Shown here one piece after another: positions 1 to 6,606 of a stretch of 9,429 nt of DNA. Each line of letters begins with the position of its first letter. The stretch's first letter is position 1. A model generated the notes under the pieces. That model searched no databases. It had not been told where the DNA came from and saw only the letters and a program-made list of their open reading frames with translations. The position numbers and the translations under genes are program-made. Source of the stretch: Thermodesulfobacteriota bacterium (GTDB lineage: Bacteria > Desulfobacterota_D > UBA1144 > Nemesobacterales > UBA2774); assembly GCA_039028315.1 (NCBI GenBank), contig JBCCIH010000084.1, forward strand, positions 1-9,429, read 5' to 3'.

Positions 1-1
1 G

Positions 2-193
2 TCTGCTAACTTATGTACAGAATCACACATGAGAGAATTAGTAGAAAATGGCTTTGAAGTTTCAGTAGTAAAAGATGCAACAGCAGCAGCAATATTACCG
101 GGTATAAACGGTTATGAGGCAGCTCTTACTAATTTTAGAATGATAGCAAGCCATGTGTTTACTACCAAAGAAGTATTAGAGCGTTTGAAATAA
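2..193 (+). CDS. Isochorismatase-family cysteine hydrolase, C-terminal part
   Basis: Only the last 63 codons are in the window; the gene enters from the left edge. The segment SANLCTES (Cys codon 14-16) matches the nucleophile region of the isochorismatase/nicotinamidase-like cysteine hydrolases, where a conserved Cys follows a TN-x or SN-x turn. The following stretch, with VVKDATAAA and then GYEAALTNFRMIASHVFTT, is the usual end of that fold. Family members hydrolyse amides or vinyl ethers (nicotinamide, biuret, isochorismate and others). The Asp and Lys of the catalytic triad would lie upstream of the window, so the substrate cannot be told. The protein ends naturally at LERLK then TAA. It has no signal peptide in view and looks like a cytoplasmic enzyme unrelated to the secreted proteins downstream. 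Its stop lies only a few bases from the point where the next coding sequence begins without a start codon, so this may mark a rearrangement or assembly junction. Confidence 0.82.
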   Translation, partial: SANLCTESHMRELVENGFEVSVVKDATAAAILPGINGYEAALTNFRMIASHVFTTKEVLERLK

Positions 194-195
194 GA

Positions 196-387
196 TTCTT
201 TTTCGATAAAGGTATACATACTGTACAAGTTCAGTATTCAACAGAGAATATAGCCTCAAATAGCACATACCTTCGTAACGCCTCTATTAAAGTCACAACT
301 GGACTAGACGGAAAAAGTACTAAGAAATTTTTTGAAGTAGATAGCACTGCCTGGACTCAGATTACAGATGCAGAGCTAAATTTTGTT
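196..387 (+). other. In-frame coding sequence upstream of the first ATG of the M6-like protease (5' end missing)
   Basis: The frame of the protease is open from 139 to the ATG at 388, and the translation from about 196 reads as genuine protein. It contains DKGIHTVQVQYSTE, then NASIKVTTG, then ITDAELNFVMPAD. The first part aligns with a later stretch of the same protein: GIHTVQVQYS and NASIKV here match GAHTVKFEWKS and AWSIIV at residues 71-93. This region is therefore the C-terminal half of an earlier copy of the same domain. No ATG, GTG or TTG occurs in this frame between the stop at 136-138 and 388, and there is no Shine-Dalgarno site before 388. I conclude that codons, a signal peptide and probably a promoter are missing. 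Loss by deletion, or a misjoined contig near 193-205, both fit. Confidence 0.72.
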
Positions 388-2637
388 ATGCCGGCAGATG
401 CTGAGGCGGCTATAACATTTTCTTCAAATCTTAAGATGGAGCAGGGTGATTTTATTCTGCTCAGAGCTATTGTTGATAACGGCGCCTTTGTGCTTTATCC
501 CAAAGAGGTGACCCTAGCTGGGCGTAAATACCATTGGGAAGCAAACAGCGTAACTTTCAATGCTGAGGAGCTTCCTCCTGGCGCTCATACTGTTAAATTT
601 GAGTGGAAATCAAGCCTTACTGACGAAATAGCTATTGCACAGATGGAAGCATGGTCAATTATAGTACAAACGAGAGTGAATGATTCCAAAGAAACATTCT
701 TTGACGTGGTTTCTCAAAATGACACTGCAAGTACAATTGAAAGTTATTTTCAGGAAATACCTAATCTGGCGACTCATGTAGACGTTGATGAAGTTTCAGA
801 TATCGCAGTAACTTTCAGCGGTGTTCTCTATGGGCCGGGAGTAATAATTGTTGCTCCAATGATAGATGGTCATGTAGATACTGAGCAAGAGGTAGTTCTT
901 CATCACCCATATATAAGTTATGAAAACGATGACTTTAAAAACCCGATCTCAAACAATACAGGAATAGCCAGCTATACATTTGCATTAAAAGAACTTTGGC
1001 CTAAAAAAGCTGGTTACGACATAGGAGTTGCTTTTAGAGTGGTCCAAGCCGGAGTTAGCACAGATCCTGCAGGCTATGTCACTGACGCAACTCTTACAGT
1101 AGACAAAAAACTAAGAATTGGACCTGACCTAGCAGTAGGCCCAAATATGGCAAGGGCTTCTAAGAAGCGCGAGTCAATTCTTGAGCCTATATATGGCGAA
1201 AGAGATGTGCTCGCTGTTATCATAGATCCACAAATTATGGAAGACCCGGCCGGAACAATGTTTTATGTTGAGATTGATGATGCTCTTAACGGAAACTATA
1301 TGAGCGCTAAAGATTACTTTAGCGTAAACTCTGGTGGCAGATTAACTCTTAACAAAGCAGCTACTCTTGGGATATACCAAGCAGATCATGCTGCACAGAT
1401 AACAAATGATAAAAATTATTACTTAGACCCAGAAAACTTTGACTGCGAAAGCGGCGCAGAGTACAAGGGAGGCTCCGATGCACTTCATGCAGAGGCGCTA
1501 ACACAAGCTGATGCAGAGTTTGATTTTTCAGCATATGATAAAAACAATGACGGAATTATAGCTCCTAGCGAGCTTGCCATTGTGGTAGTAATACCAAGAG
1601 ATTCTGTAGGCAAATCTTCAATTATGACTAGCTTTAGGCCTAAGTGTGATGGCTCTGATTTTGAACTAGACGGCGTAAGGATTACCGAAACAGTACATCT
1701 TAATACAATTTTTGATCCTTTTGGCCTAAGCGTTGATGAGAAAATAGATAACATGATGGTTGCTGCTCACGAGCTTGCTCATCATATCCTAGGTCTTGAC
1801 GACGTATACGGAAAATACAAGGGTGTCCATGACGGAGTAAACTTTAATCCACTTCTGCCTTTTGAAAGTGACTGCCCTGAAGAACTAGGACCAGGTGAGG
1901 ATTGTCAGAACCGTTTTGTTCACACGGCGCCTCATAAAATTTCTCTAATGACATATAAGACCGGTATGGATGTTGCCTCAACCCATCTAATGGGATTCCA
2001 CAAGCTTCACTTGGGATGGGTCACACCTAAGATTCTGGAAGAAGAAGAGCAGTATGAGCTATACGATGTAAAACTTGCTGAACATGTATTTATTCTTCCA
2101 AGAAGGTTTGATACTGGACTTGAATATGTCCTTTTAGAAACCAGGTATAACCAAATTAATCAACAAGCGGAGTTTTATGACTACGGGATAATAGATAAAG
2201 GAATTTCCGTATATCATGTGGTTGAACCTGATGAGGGCTGTAAATCCCCACTAGGTGCAACTGACTCCAGCTGTAAACCTCTCAAAGCTCCTGCCTGCAT
2301 GCCAACTAACATTTGGTTCGATAAGCATGCAAGCAACTTTGTAAGAGTAGGAGTTCGATTAATACAGCCAGACATGATCCACTACTGGGATGACACTTCA
2401 TTCCCAGCGGGAGATGATTACACCGGGTTTAGTGTAACTATGTTTGATAGCGGCGATCAGCTACTTGATAATGCAGCTGTAGCATGTCCAGCAAATATGG
2501 CAGAGAAAATGCCGGATGACACATTCCCAATCCCATCCTTATTATGGGTAGATGGAAAGTCTAGCGGCTATAGAATAAAAAACATAATAAACACTAGCCC
2601 AAGCTATAAGTTTGATCTTGAAAACGATAACTTGTAA
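388..2637 (+). CDS. M6-like (immune inhibitor A-type) zinc metalloprotease, 5'-truncated
   Basis: Residue numbers count from the ATG at 388, which is only the first available start and probably not the true one. Residues 4-93 and 135-238 form two beta-rich repeats with similar openings (AITFS, AVTFS) and ends. The peptidase region runs from about 270 to the C-terminus. It has a secretory-protease beta strand (VLAVIID), a MSAKDYFSVNSGGRL segment typical of M6 enzymes, a canonical EF-hand-type loop at 384-395 (D384, N386, D388, G389, E395) in the place where M6 proteins carry a DxDGDG turn, and the zinc motif HELAH at 461-465 followed by HILGLDDVYG. SLMTY (M521) is a likely Met-turn, and LGWVTP and GISVYHVVEP are further M6 hallmarks. 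Family members are exported and cut extracellular proteins. The catalytic part looks intact, but without its start region and signal peptide the gene as written would not yield an exported enzyme. It ends in a strong terminator. Confidence 0.82.
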   Translation: MPADAEAAITFSSNLKMEQGDFILLRAIVDNGAFVLYPKEVTLAGRKYHWEANSVTFNAEELPPGAHTVKFEWKSSLTDEIAIAQMEAWSIIVQTRVNDSKETFFDVVSQNDTASTIESYFQEIPNLATHVDVDEVSDIAVTFSGVLYGPGVIIVAPMIDGHVDTEQEVVLHHPYISYENDDFKNPISNNTGIASYTFALKELWPKKAGYDIGVAFRVVQAGVSTDPAGYVTDATLTVDKKLRIGPDLAVGPNMARASKKRESILEPIYGERDVLAVIIDPQIMEDPAGTMFYVEIDDALNGNYMSAKDYFSVNSGGRLTLNKAATLGIYQADHAAQITNDKNYYLDPENFDCESGAEYKGGSDALHAEALTQADAEFDFSAYDKNNDGIIAPSELAIVVVIPRDSVGKSSIMTSFRPKCDGSDFELDGVRITETVHLNTIFDPFGLSVDEKIDNMMVAAHELAHHILGLDDVYGKYKGVHDGVNFNPLLPFESDCPEELGPGEDCQNRFVHTAPHKISLMTYKTGMDVASTHLMGFHKLHLGWVTPKILEEEEQYELYDVKLAEHVFILPRRFDTGLEYVLLETRYNQINQQAEFYDYGIIDKGISVYHVVEPDEGCKSPLGATDSSCKPLKAPACMPTNIWFDKHASNFVRVGVRLIQPDMIHYWDDTSFPAGDDYTGFSVTMFDSGDQLLDNAAVACPANMAEKMPDDTFPIPSLLWVDGKSSGYRIKNIINTSPSYKFDLENDNL

Positions 2638-2667
2638 TTACAAATTACCGCCAAACCCCATCATTAC

Positions 2668-2710
2668 CCCCGGTTCTCTTAACCCTCTTTAGGAGAGCCG
2701 GGGATTTTTT
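2668..2710 (+). terminator. Rho-independent terminator after the M6-like protease
   Basis: The 5' arm 2668-2680 (CCCCGGTTCTCTT) pairs with the 3' arm 2691-2703 (AGGAGAGCCGGGG) along 13 positions, with two G-U pairs, around a 10-base loop. One A and six T follow, then ATTTT. It separates the protease from the next promoter. Confidence 0.88.
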
Positions 2711-2733
2711 ATTTTAGAAACATTCTCAGAAAA

Positions 2734-2759
2734 TGAACCTTTCTAAGCGCTGGAGTTAC
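2734..2759 (+). promoter_or_regulatory. ECF-sigma-like promoter, copy 1 (CARDB-like gene 1)
   Basis: TGAACC (2734-2739), 15 bases, GTTAC (2755-2759), then TTACTATTCAAAATCAA. The G of GTTAC is 39 bases before the ATG at 2794. The AAC-type -35 and the spacing resemble ECF sigma promoters. The assignment is inferred from five matching copies; no start site is known. Confidence 0.72.
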
Positions 2760-2793
2760 TTACTATTCAAAATCAAGTTTAGGAGGCATTGAA

Positions 2794-3384
2794 ATGAACG
2801 ACTTTGTAACTTTCGCAAAACAATTAATGGTTTTTGGAGTAATTCTATGTATATGTGTTGCTGGGATAAAACCCTCGCTTGCTAAATATACTGCAAATAA
2901 TCAAACTCAAAATATTAAGTCTGCAAAGATTGCACTTCCAGACTTAAGCACGCATCCGGGTATTGAAGTGGCTGGTTTGCAGGCAAACTGGGGAGACACA
3001 ATTATTATAGATGCAAGCCTAGCTACAGGATCCCATAATGGAATGTGCGTGTTTCCATACAAAGTGGATATATGGAATCTTGGAACAGCGCACACCGGGG
3101 CATTTGAGTACAGATTAAAGTCAGGAACATGGTCCATACTTGAAGGGCATCCTGGTCTTGCTGCGGGCGGATTTACTCAAGCGCAGGGCCACATTGGTCT
3201 AAAACCCGGAAAGCAGAAAGTACTCGTAGGCCTTGATAATATGAACCAGATTGCAGAGTTAAATGAAAATAACAATATTTCGCAGGCAGTAACTGTAAAA
3301 CTAAAAGGCAACTGTTTATCAGTTAAGCCTTATTTTAAGAGTAAGAGCGCAAAAAACATGAAATCGTTTAGCAAATATAAATAA
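2794..3384 (+). CDS. Secreted CARDB-like (Ig-fold) protein 1
   Basis: A 196-residue exported protein. Residues 1-30 form a Sec signal peptide with a hydrophobic core (LMVFGVILCICVAG) and a likely signal peptidase I site after SLA30. The mature part, about 48-174, is a single beta-sandwich resembling CARDB: LPDLSTHPGIEVAG opening, ANWGDTI, WNLGTAHTGAFEYRL, LKPGKQKVLVGLDNMNQIAE and then the NENNN turn typical of that family. Only Cys85 and Cys174 remain in the mature chain, placed to form a disulfide across the domain. A Lys/Ser-rich tail (about 178-196) follows and is absent from its paralogue. CARDB domains usually serve in binding or adhesion, but no ligand can be inferred. The start is supported by AGGAGG at 2781-2786, seven bases before the ATG. 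It is transcribed alone, from promoter copy 1 to the hairpin at 3418. Confidence 0.8.
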   Translation: MNDFVTFAKQLMVFGVILCICVAGIKPSLAKYTANNQTQNIKSAKIALPDLSTHPGIEVAGLQANWGDTIIIDASLATGSHNGMCVFPYKVDIWNLGTAHTGAFEYRLKSGTWSILEGHPGLAAGGFTQAQGHIGLKPGKQKVLVGLDNMNQIAELNENNNISQAVTVKLKGNCLSVKPYFKSKSAKNMKSFSKYK

Positions 3385-3417
3385 GCTAAAAAAATCTACT
3401 CATCTCCTTATCTCTTT

Positions 3418-3462
3418 AAAGCCCTGGTCGTTCAAATAAATACGAATGGCCGGGGCTTTTTT
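3418..3462 (+). terminator. Rho-independent terminator after CARDB-like gene 1
   Basis: Arms 3418-3433 (AAAGCCCTGGTCGTTC) and 3444-3459 pair over 16 positions with three G-U pairs around a 10-base AT loop, and T runs from 3457 to 3462. The A-rich upstream flank means it could also act on transcripts from the other strand. Confidence 0.88.
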
Positions 3463-3492
3463 CGCTATTTTTATAAAAAATGAAAATTTCTT

Positions 3493-3518
3493 TGAACCTT
3501 TTTCTACCCAGGTGTTAC
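3493..3518 (+). promoter_or_regulatory. ECF-sigma-like promoter, copy 2 (CARDB-like gene 2)
   Basis: TGAACC (3493-3498), 15 bases, GTTAC (3514-3518); the G of GTTAC is 40 bases before the ATG at 3554. The -35 and -10 boxes are intact, but the downstream start region (TCACTTAGTAAATAC) departs most from the other copies, so the boxes and spacing appear to be the constrained part. Confidence 0.7.
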
Positions 3519-3553
3519 TCACTTAGTAAATACAGATTAAAAGGAGATAAAAG

Positions 3554-4066
3554 ATGAAAAATTTAAACCTAAAATCAGTTCAGATAGCAGCACTACTAAT
3601 AATCTCAAACCTATGCATTACAGCATGGGCATTCTCAAACGAGCTTCCAGATTTAGCCGGATATCCTGGAATACAAATTGCCGGCAAACAAGCTAACTGG
3701 GGCGAGAAAATTAAGATACATGCACAAGATGCAGACTATAGCAAAGATGGAAAATGTGTGTTCCGCTATGATTTGGGTCTTGTAAATGTTGGCAGCGCAC
3801 CAACAGGAGAGTTTGGATACAGGATCAATTCTTCAGGTTGGTCTACATCACAAACACATCCTGGTGTTAAAGCATATGAGCAAACCTTTGCTATAGGCGA
3901 GATTGAGCTAAAACCAGGAAAGCAAAAGTTAGTAATAAAGTTAGATAATAATGAGCAAATAACAGAATCAGACGAATTTAATAATATCCCGTTTGCACTT
4001 CAGATTGATGTAAAAGGCAAATGTAATTCAGAAAATAATTCTGAATCTATTATTGCAACAAAATAG
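3554..4066 (+). CDS. Secreted CARDB-like (Ig-fold) protein 2
   Basis: A 170-residue paralogue of the preceding gene. The signal peptide covers residues 1-26, with core IAALLIISNLCITAWA and likely cleavage after AWA26. The mature domain (31-157) keeps the landmarks of its neighbour in the same order: LPDLAGYPGIQIAGKQANWG, the G-x-CVFRY segment, GEFGYRI, the LKPGKQKL strand and the CARDB-type ending DNNEQITESDEFNN. Cys68 and Cys157 match the cysteine pair of the paralogue, supporting a conserved disulfide. It ends shortly after in an acidic/Asn-Ser tail where the paralogue has a basic one, so the two probably share a fold but differ in surface contacts. AAGGAG at 3541-3546, seven bases from the ATG, supports the start. 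It has its own promoter and terminator, so the whole expression unit seems to have been duplicated. Confidence 0.8.
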   Translation: MKNLNLKSVQIAALLIISNLCITAWAFSNELPDLAGYPGIQIAGKQANWGEKIKIHAQDADYSKDGKCVFRYDLGLVNVGSAPTGEFGYRINSSGWSTSQTHPGVKAYEQTFAIGEIELKPGKQKLVIKLDNNEQITESDEFNNIPFALQIDVKGKCNSENNSESIIATK

Positions 4067-4110
4067 AAGATTGCTTGGCCTAATGCCTATCCCCTAAGCC
4101 ATACCCCAGA

Positions 4111-4147
4111 CCCGGCTTCTGTAAGAAATTACAGTTGCCGGGTTTTT
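4111..4147 (+). terminator. Rho-independent terminator after CARDB-like gene 2
   Basis: Arms 4111-4124 and 4129-4142 pair as CCCGGC/GCCGGG and CTGTAA/TTACAG, with a 2x2 internal mismatch between them. The loop is GAAA, a GNRA tetraloop, and T's follow at 4143-4147. Confidence 0.87.
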
Positions 4148-4180
4148 ATTTTCATAAATTTTTTTATCCAATATTTTCTT

Positions 4181-4206
4181 TGAACCTTTTATATTCTGAT
4201 CGTTAC
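4181..4206 (+). promoter_or_regulatory. ECF-sigma-like promoter, copy 3 (Cys/Lys-rich protein)
   Basis: TGAACC (4181-4186), 15 bases, GTTAC (4202-4206), followed by TAACTATTCAAAATCAAC. The G of GTTAC is 41 bases before the ATG at 4243. GTTACTAAC is a short palindrome here and in copy 4, which leaves room for a repressor or activator reading the same site. Confidence 0.74.
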
Positions 4207-4242
4207 TAACTATTCAAAATCAACAAAAGGAGGTAAGCAAAA

Positions 4243-5073
4243 ATGCTTATTCAACTTAATACAAAAAAAGTTTTATCAGTTTTAGCATTAGCAGTATTTA
4301 TGTTTGTTGGACTCGGAGTAAATACAACATTTGCAAAATGTCCTTACGACATTTTGGCACTATGTAAGGTTGACGGCAAATGGGTTAACTGCTGTGACCA
4401 TTATGGCTACACAATAAATGGTGAGGAACCATCAAACTCTTCTAACAAAGGAATTAAAAATAAAAGTTTTAAGGCTAAGAAATCTAAATCAAAGCCAAAG
4501 AAGCTTATTGTTGCAAAACCTGTACAGAAAAAGTCAGATTTTGATTTGCAGCAAAAAACACCGTCAAACGGCGGGGCATCTATTTATCAGATGAATGGCC
4601 TTAAAGGCGTTGTGCCGATGAAGCTTGCTACAAAGATGGTAAACGGCAACGAAGTAAAAGTTATGAAGATTGCCAATAAGAATGTAAATCAAAAAATGAA
4701 ATGGAATGCAAAATTAGACTGTCCACAAGGGACAGGTATGAAAAGTTTCTCTATATCTACAGTAAATGGTCCTGTAACAGTTCTTAATCCGGCAAATTAT
4801 TCTATTGGCAGCATGACCAAGCAGGTAAATATAAAACCATGGAGCTTAAACCATGTTGCGGAGCAGTGTCAGGATGCTCTGACTAAGCCAAACGGTAAAT
4901 ACCACGAAGAAGCAACTATAGCTCTTCAGCCTAATGTAAGTGAGCATGTAAGATTTCAAGCAAGCTGCTACTACCACGGCACAAATAACTACAAGCAATA
5001 CAGCGGACAGGTTAAACCAAAAACAACAGTAAAATGTGTTCTAACAAATCCGCCGTACGTTCCGGAAACATAA
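4243..5073 (+). CDS. Secreted Cys- and Lys-rich protein of unknown function
   Basis: I do not recognise a family. The 276-residue protein starts with a clear signal peptide (1-31, core VLSVLALAVFMFVGLGV, likely cleavage after TFA31). The mature N-terminus is a small Cys cluster (C33, C41, C50, C51) in a CPYDILALC ... VNCCDHYGY context. A strongly basic, low-complexity linker follows (about 69-97, many KK, KSK and KPKK) and should be disordered. The C-terminal half, about 110-270, has four more cysteines (C160, C209, C242, C265) and beta-type strands, giving eight Cys in the mature chain and suggesting disulfides formed outside the cytoplasm. The basic linker could bind polyanions such as surface polysaccharide or DNA; that is a guess. 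AAGGAGGT at 4227-4234, eight bases before the ATG, supports the start. The gene has promoter copy 3 and its own terminator, placing it with its secreted neighbours. Confidence 0.78.
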   Translation: MLIQLNTKKVLSVLALAVFMFVGLGVNTTFAKCPYDILALCKVDGKWVNCCDHYGYTINGEEPSNSSNKGIKNKSFKAKKSKSKPKKLIVAKPVQKKSDFDLQQKTPSNGGASIYQMNGLKGVVPMKLATKMVNGNEVKVMKIANKNVNQKMKWNAKLDCPQGTGMKSFSISTVNGPVTVLNPANYSIGSMTKQVNIKPWSLNHVAEQCQDALTKPNGKYHEEATIALQPNVSEHVRFQASCYYHGTNNYKQYSGQVKPKTTVKCVLTNPPYVPET

Positions 5074-5106
5074 TAAATTTGTCTTCTTTCTACTCCTTCT
5101 AAAGAG

Positions 5107-5141
5107 CCCCTGCAGGATGCATATCCTGGAGGGGTTTTTTT
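5107..5141 (+). terminator. Rho-independent terminator after the Cys/Lys-rich gene
   Basis: Arms 5107-5118 (CCCCTGCAGGAT) and 5123-5134 (ATCCTGGAGGGG) pair with one mismatch around a GCAT loop. Seven T's at 5135-5141 follow, the last being the first base of the next TGAACC box, so terminator and promoter are fused. Confidence 0.88.
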
Positions 5142-5166
5142 GAACCATTTCTCTATCTCTTGTTAC
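5141..5166 (+). promoter_or_regulatory. ECF-sigma-like promoter, copy 4 (CSLREA gene 1)
   Basis: TGAACC (5141-5146), 15 bases, GTTAC (5162-5166), then TAACTATTTAAATATAG. The G of GTTAC is 40 bases before the ATG at 5202. The -35 box directly abuts the terminator of the preceding gene. Confidence 0.73.
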
Positions 5167-5201
5167 TAACTATTTAAATATAGCAAAAGGAGGAATCAAC
5201 C

Positions 5202-6521
5202 ATGATAAGGTTATCCAACTTAAACAAGGTACTAAGAGATATTAGTTTTTACACAGCATTAGTGATTTTAGCTATTACATTTTTTACATCTGTAAGCATC
5301 GTGAGCACGAAAGCTGCCACATTTAATGTAGACAGCACAATCGATGCAGTTGACGCAAATCCCGGAGACGGTATATGCGATACCGGAAAGGGCTTTTGTT
5401 CACTTCGTGCAGCAGTGATGGAGAGTAATGCACTTTTAGGTCCCGATGACATAGTGCTTGAGTCAGATTCTTACGCTATAACAATAGCAGGCGGCGATGA
5501 TGCAGCAGCAAACGGTGATCTGGATATTACCGATGATGTTCTTATCCAAGGACAGGGCGCTATGGATACAACAATTGATGGTAACAATATCAATCGCGTC
5601 TTTCATATCATCAATATTAACCAGGAAGGACAGATAGAGGTCGAAATTTTTGATCTCAAGATCTTTAACGGTGAGGTAAACGATCTTGGCGGAGGAATTA
5701 GAAATTCTAGTGGGAATTTGTTATTGGAAAGAGTTTTAATCGAAGCTAACAACTCTAGAAGAGGCGGAGGTCTGGCTAACGGATCTCAGGCTACAACAAA
5801 TATTAGAAGTAGCGCAATTTATGAAAACAACGTCTTAGCTGGTCCTGAGCAGTGGGGCGGAGGTATATATAACTCTGGCGAGCTTGAAATGGTTAACACT
5901 ACTATAAGCAATAACAATGTGGGAGATTTGGGCGGAGGAATATTCAATGAGGGTAATTTGAATATTATTTTTTCAACTATCGCATCTAATGTTTCAGTTT
6001 CTGAAAGCTCAGCTGGAATACATCAGACAATAAGCGGATCAACAACTATTTATGCTTCAATCTTAGCCAATAACTTTAGCTTTGACTGTGGTGGAACCCT
6101 TCTAACATCCCAAGGATTTAATATATCCACAAGTAACTGCAATCTGAATCAGCCAAGTGATATGCCAAATACTAATCCGGTCATAGATTTTCTTCAGGAA
6201 ACGAGCGGCGACACTATGGCTCATCCGCTACTAAATGAAAGTCCTGCAATTGATTTGGCCGGCAGTGAAGAAGCATGTCTGGATCTAGGCGTTGATCAAA
6301 GAGGTTCACTTAGACCTAGAGACGGAGACCTGGATAAAGATGCGGAGTGCGATTCAGGAGCATTTGAACTTAATCCAGAGATAGACAGTGGAGAGTCTGC
6401 AGGTGAAGGATGCTCTCTAGTTAGTATGAACAGTGTCACAACCCTTCCACTATATATGCTCGTACCAGTTTTGGTAGTTTTAGCTTTTGGATATAGAAGA
6501 AACAAAATTTCTGCAAATTAA
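5202..6521 (+). CDS. CSLREA / choice-of-anchor Q beta-helix surface protein 1 with GCS-type C-terminal sorting tail
   Basis: A 439-residue exported protein. Residues 1-39 form a long signal peptide (core YTALVILAITFF, likely end near TKA). The mature N-terminus, about 39-76, is a CSLREA domain: ATFNVDSTIDAVDANPGDG, then CSLRAAVMESN at 66-76. Residues about 105-300 are a right-handed parallel beta-helix with recurring GGGIxN turns (GGGIRN at 163-168, GGGLAN 188-193, GGGIYN 219-224, GGGIFN 244-249) and TISNNN-type rungs. The stretch 340-390, with SPAIDLAG, DQRGSLRP and CDSGAFEL, is a choice-of-anchor Q end. The tail has GEGCSL at 401-406, a membrane segment at about 415-430 and YRRNK, the three parts of a processed sorting signal resembling the Cys-containing CTERM classes. 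Such tags are cut by dedicated intramembrane proteases; none is in the window. AAAAGGAGG at 5185-5193 supports the start. The beta-helix may bind or act on polysaccharide, but I see no clear catalytic site. Confidence 0.86.
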   Translation: MIRLSNLNKVLRDISFYTALVILAITFFTSVSIVSTKAATFNVDSTIDAVDANPGDGICDTGKGFCSLRAAVMESNALLGPDDIVLESDSYAITIAGGDDAAANGDLDITDDVLIQGQGAMDTTIDGNNINRVFHIININQEGQIEVEIFDLKIFNGEVNDLGGGIRNSSGNLLLERVLIEANNSRRGGGLANGSQATTNIRSSAIYENNVLAGPEQWGGGIYNSGELEMVNTTISNNNVGDLGGGIFNEGNLNIIFSTIASNVSVSESSAGIHQTISGSTTIYASILANNFSFDCGGTLLTSQGFNISTSNCNLNQPSDMPNTNPVIDFLQETSGDTMAHPLLNESPAIDLAGSEEACLDLGVDQRGSLRPRDGDLDKDAECDSGAFELNPEIDSGESAGEGCSLVSMNSVTTLPLYMLVPVLVVLAFGYRRNKISAN

Positions 6522-6531
6522 AATTAAACAA

Positions 6532-6555
6532 GGGCTGCAGCTAAATCTGCGGCCC
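6532..6555 (+). terminator. Hairpin terminator after CSLREA gene 1
   Basis: GGGCTGCAG (6532-6540) pairs with CTGCGGCCC (6547-6555) with one G-U pair around CTAAAT. The T tract after it is poor (AAATTT), whereas the flank before it is A-rich, so it may work better on the opposite strand. It closely resembles the hairpin after the paralogue at 8010-8034. Confidence 0.65.
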
Positions 6556-6606
6556 AAATTTCCCACTACTTATAATTGCCCGCAATAAAAAAACTCATAC
6601 AAAATT

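Noticed and set aside
2223..2244. Another TGAACC inside the protease gene
   Set aside because: It encodes part of VEPDEG and has no GTTAC 15 bases downstream, so it is chance.
2734..2770. A housekeeping sigma-70 promoter using TTGAAC-like and TACTAT boxes
   Set aside because: The spacing would be about 22 bases, too long for sigma-70, while the TGAACC-GTTAC spacing is invariant.
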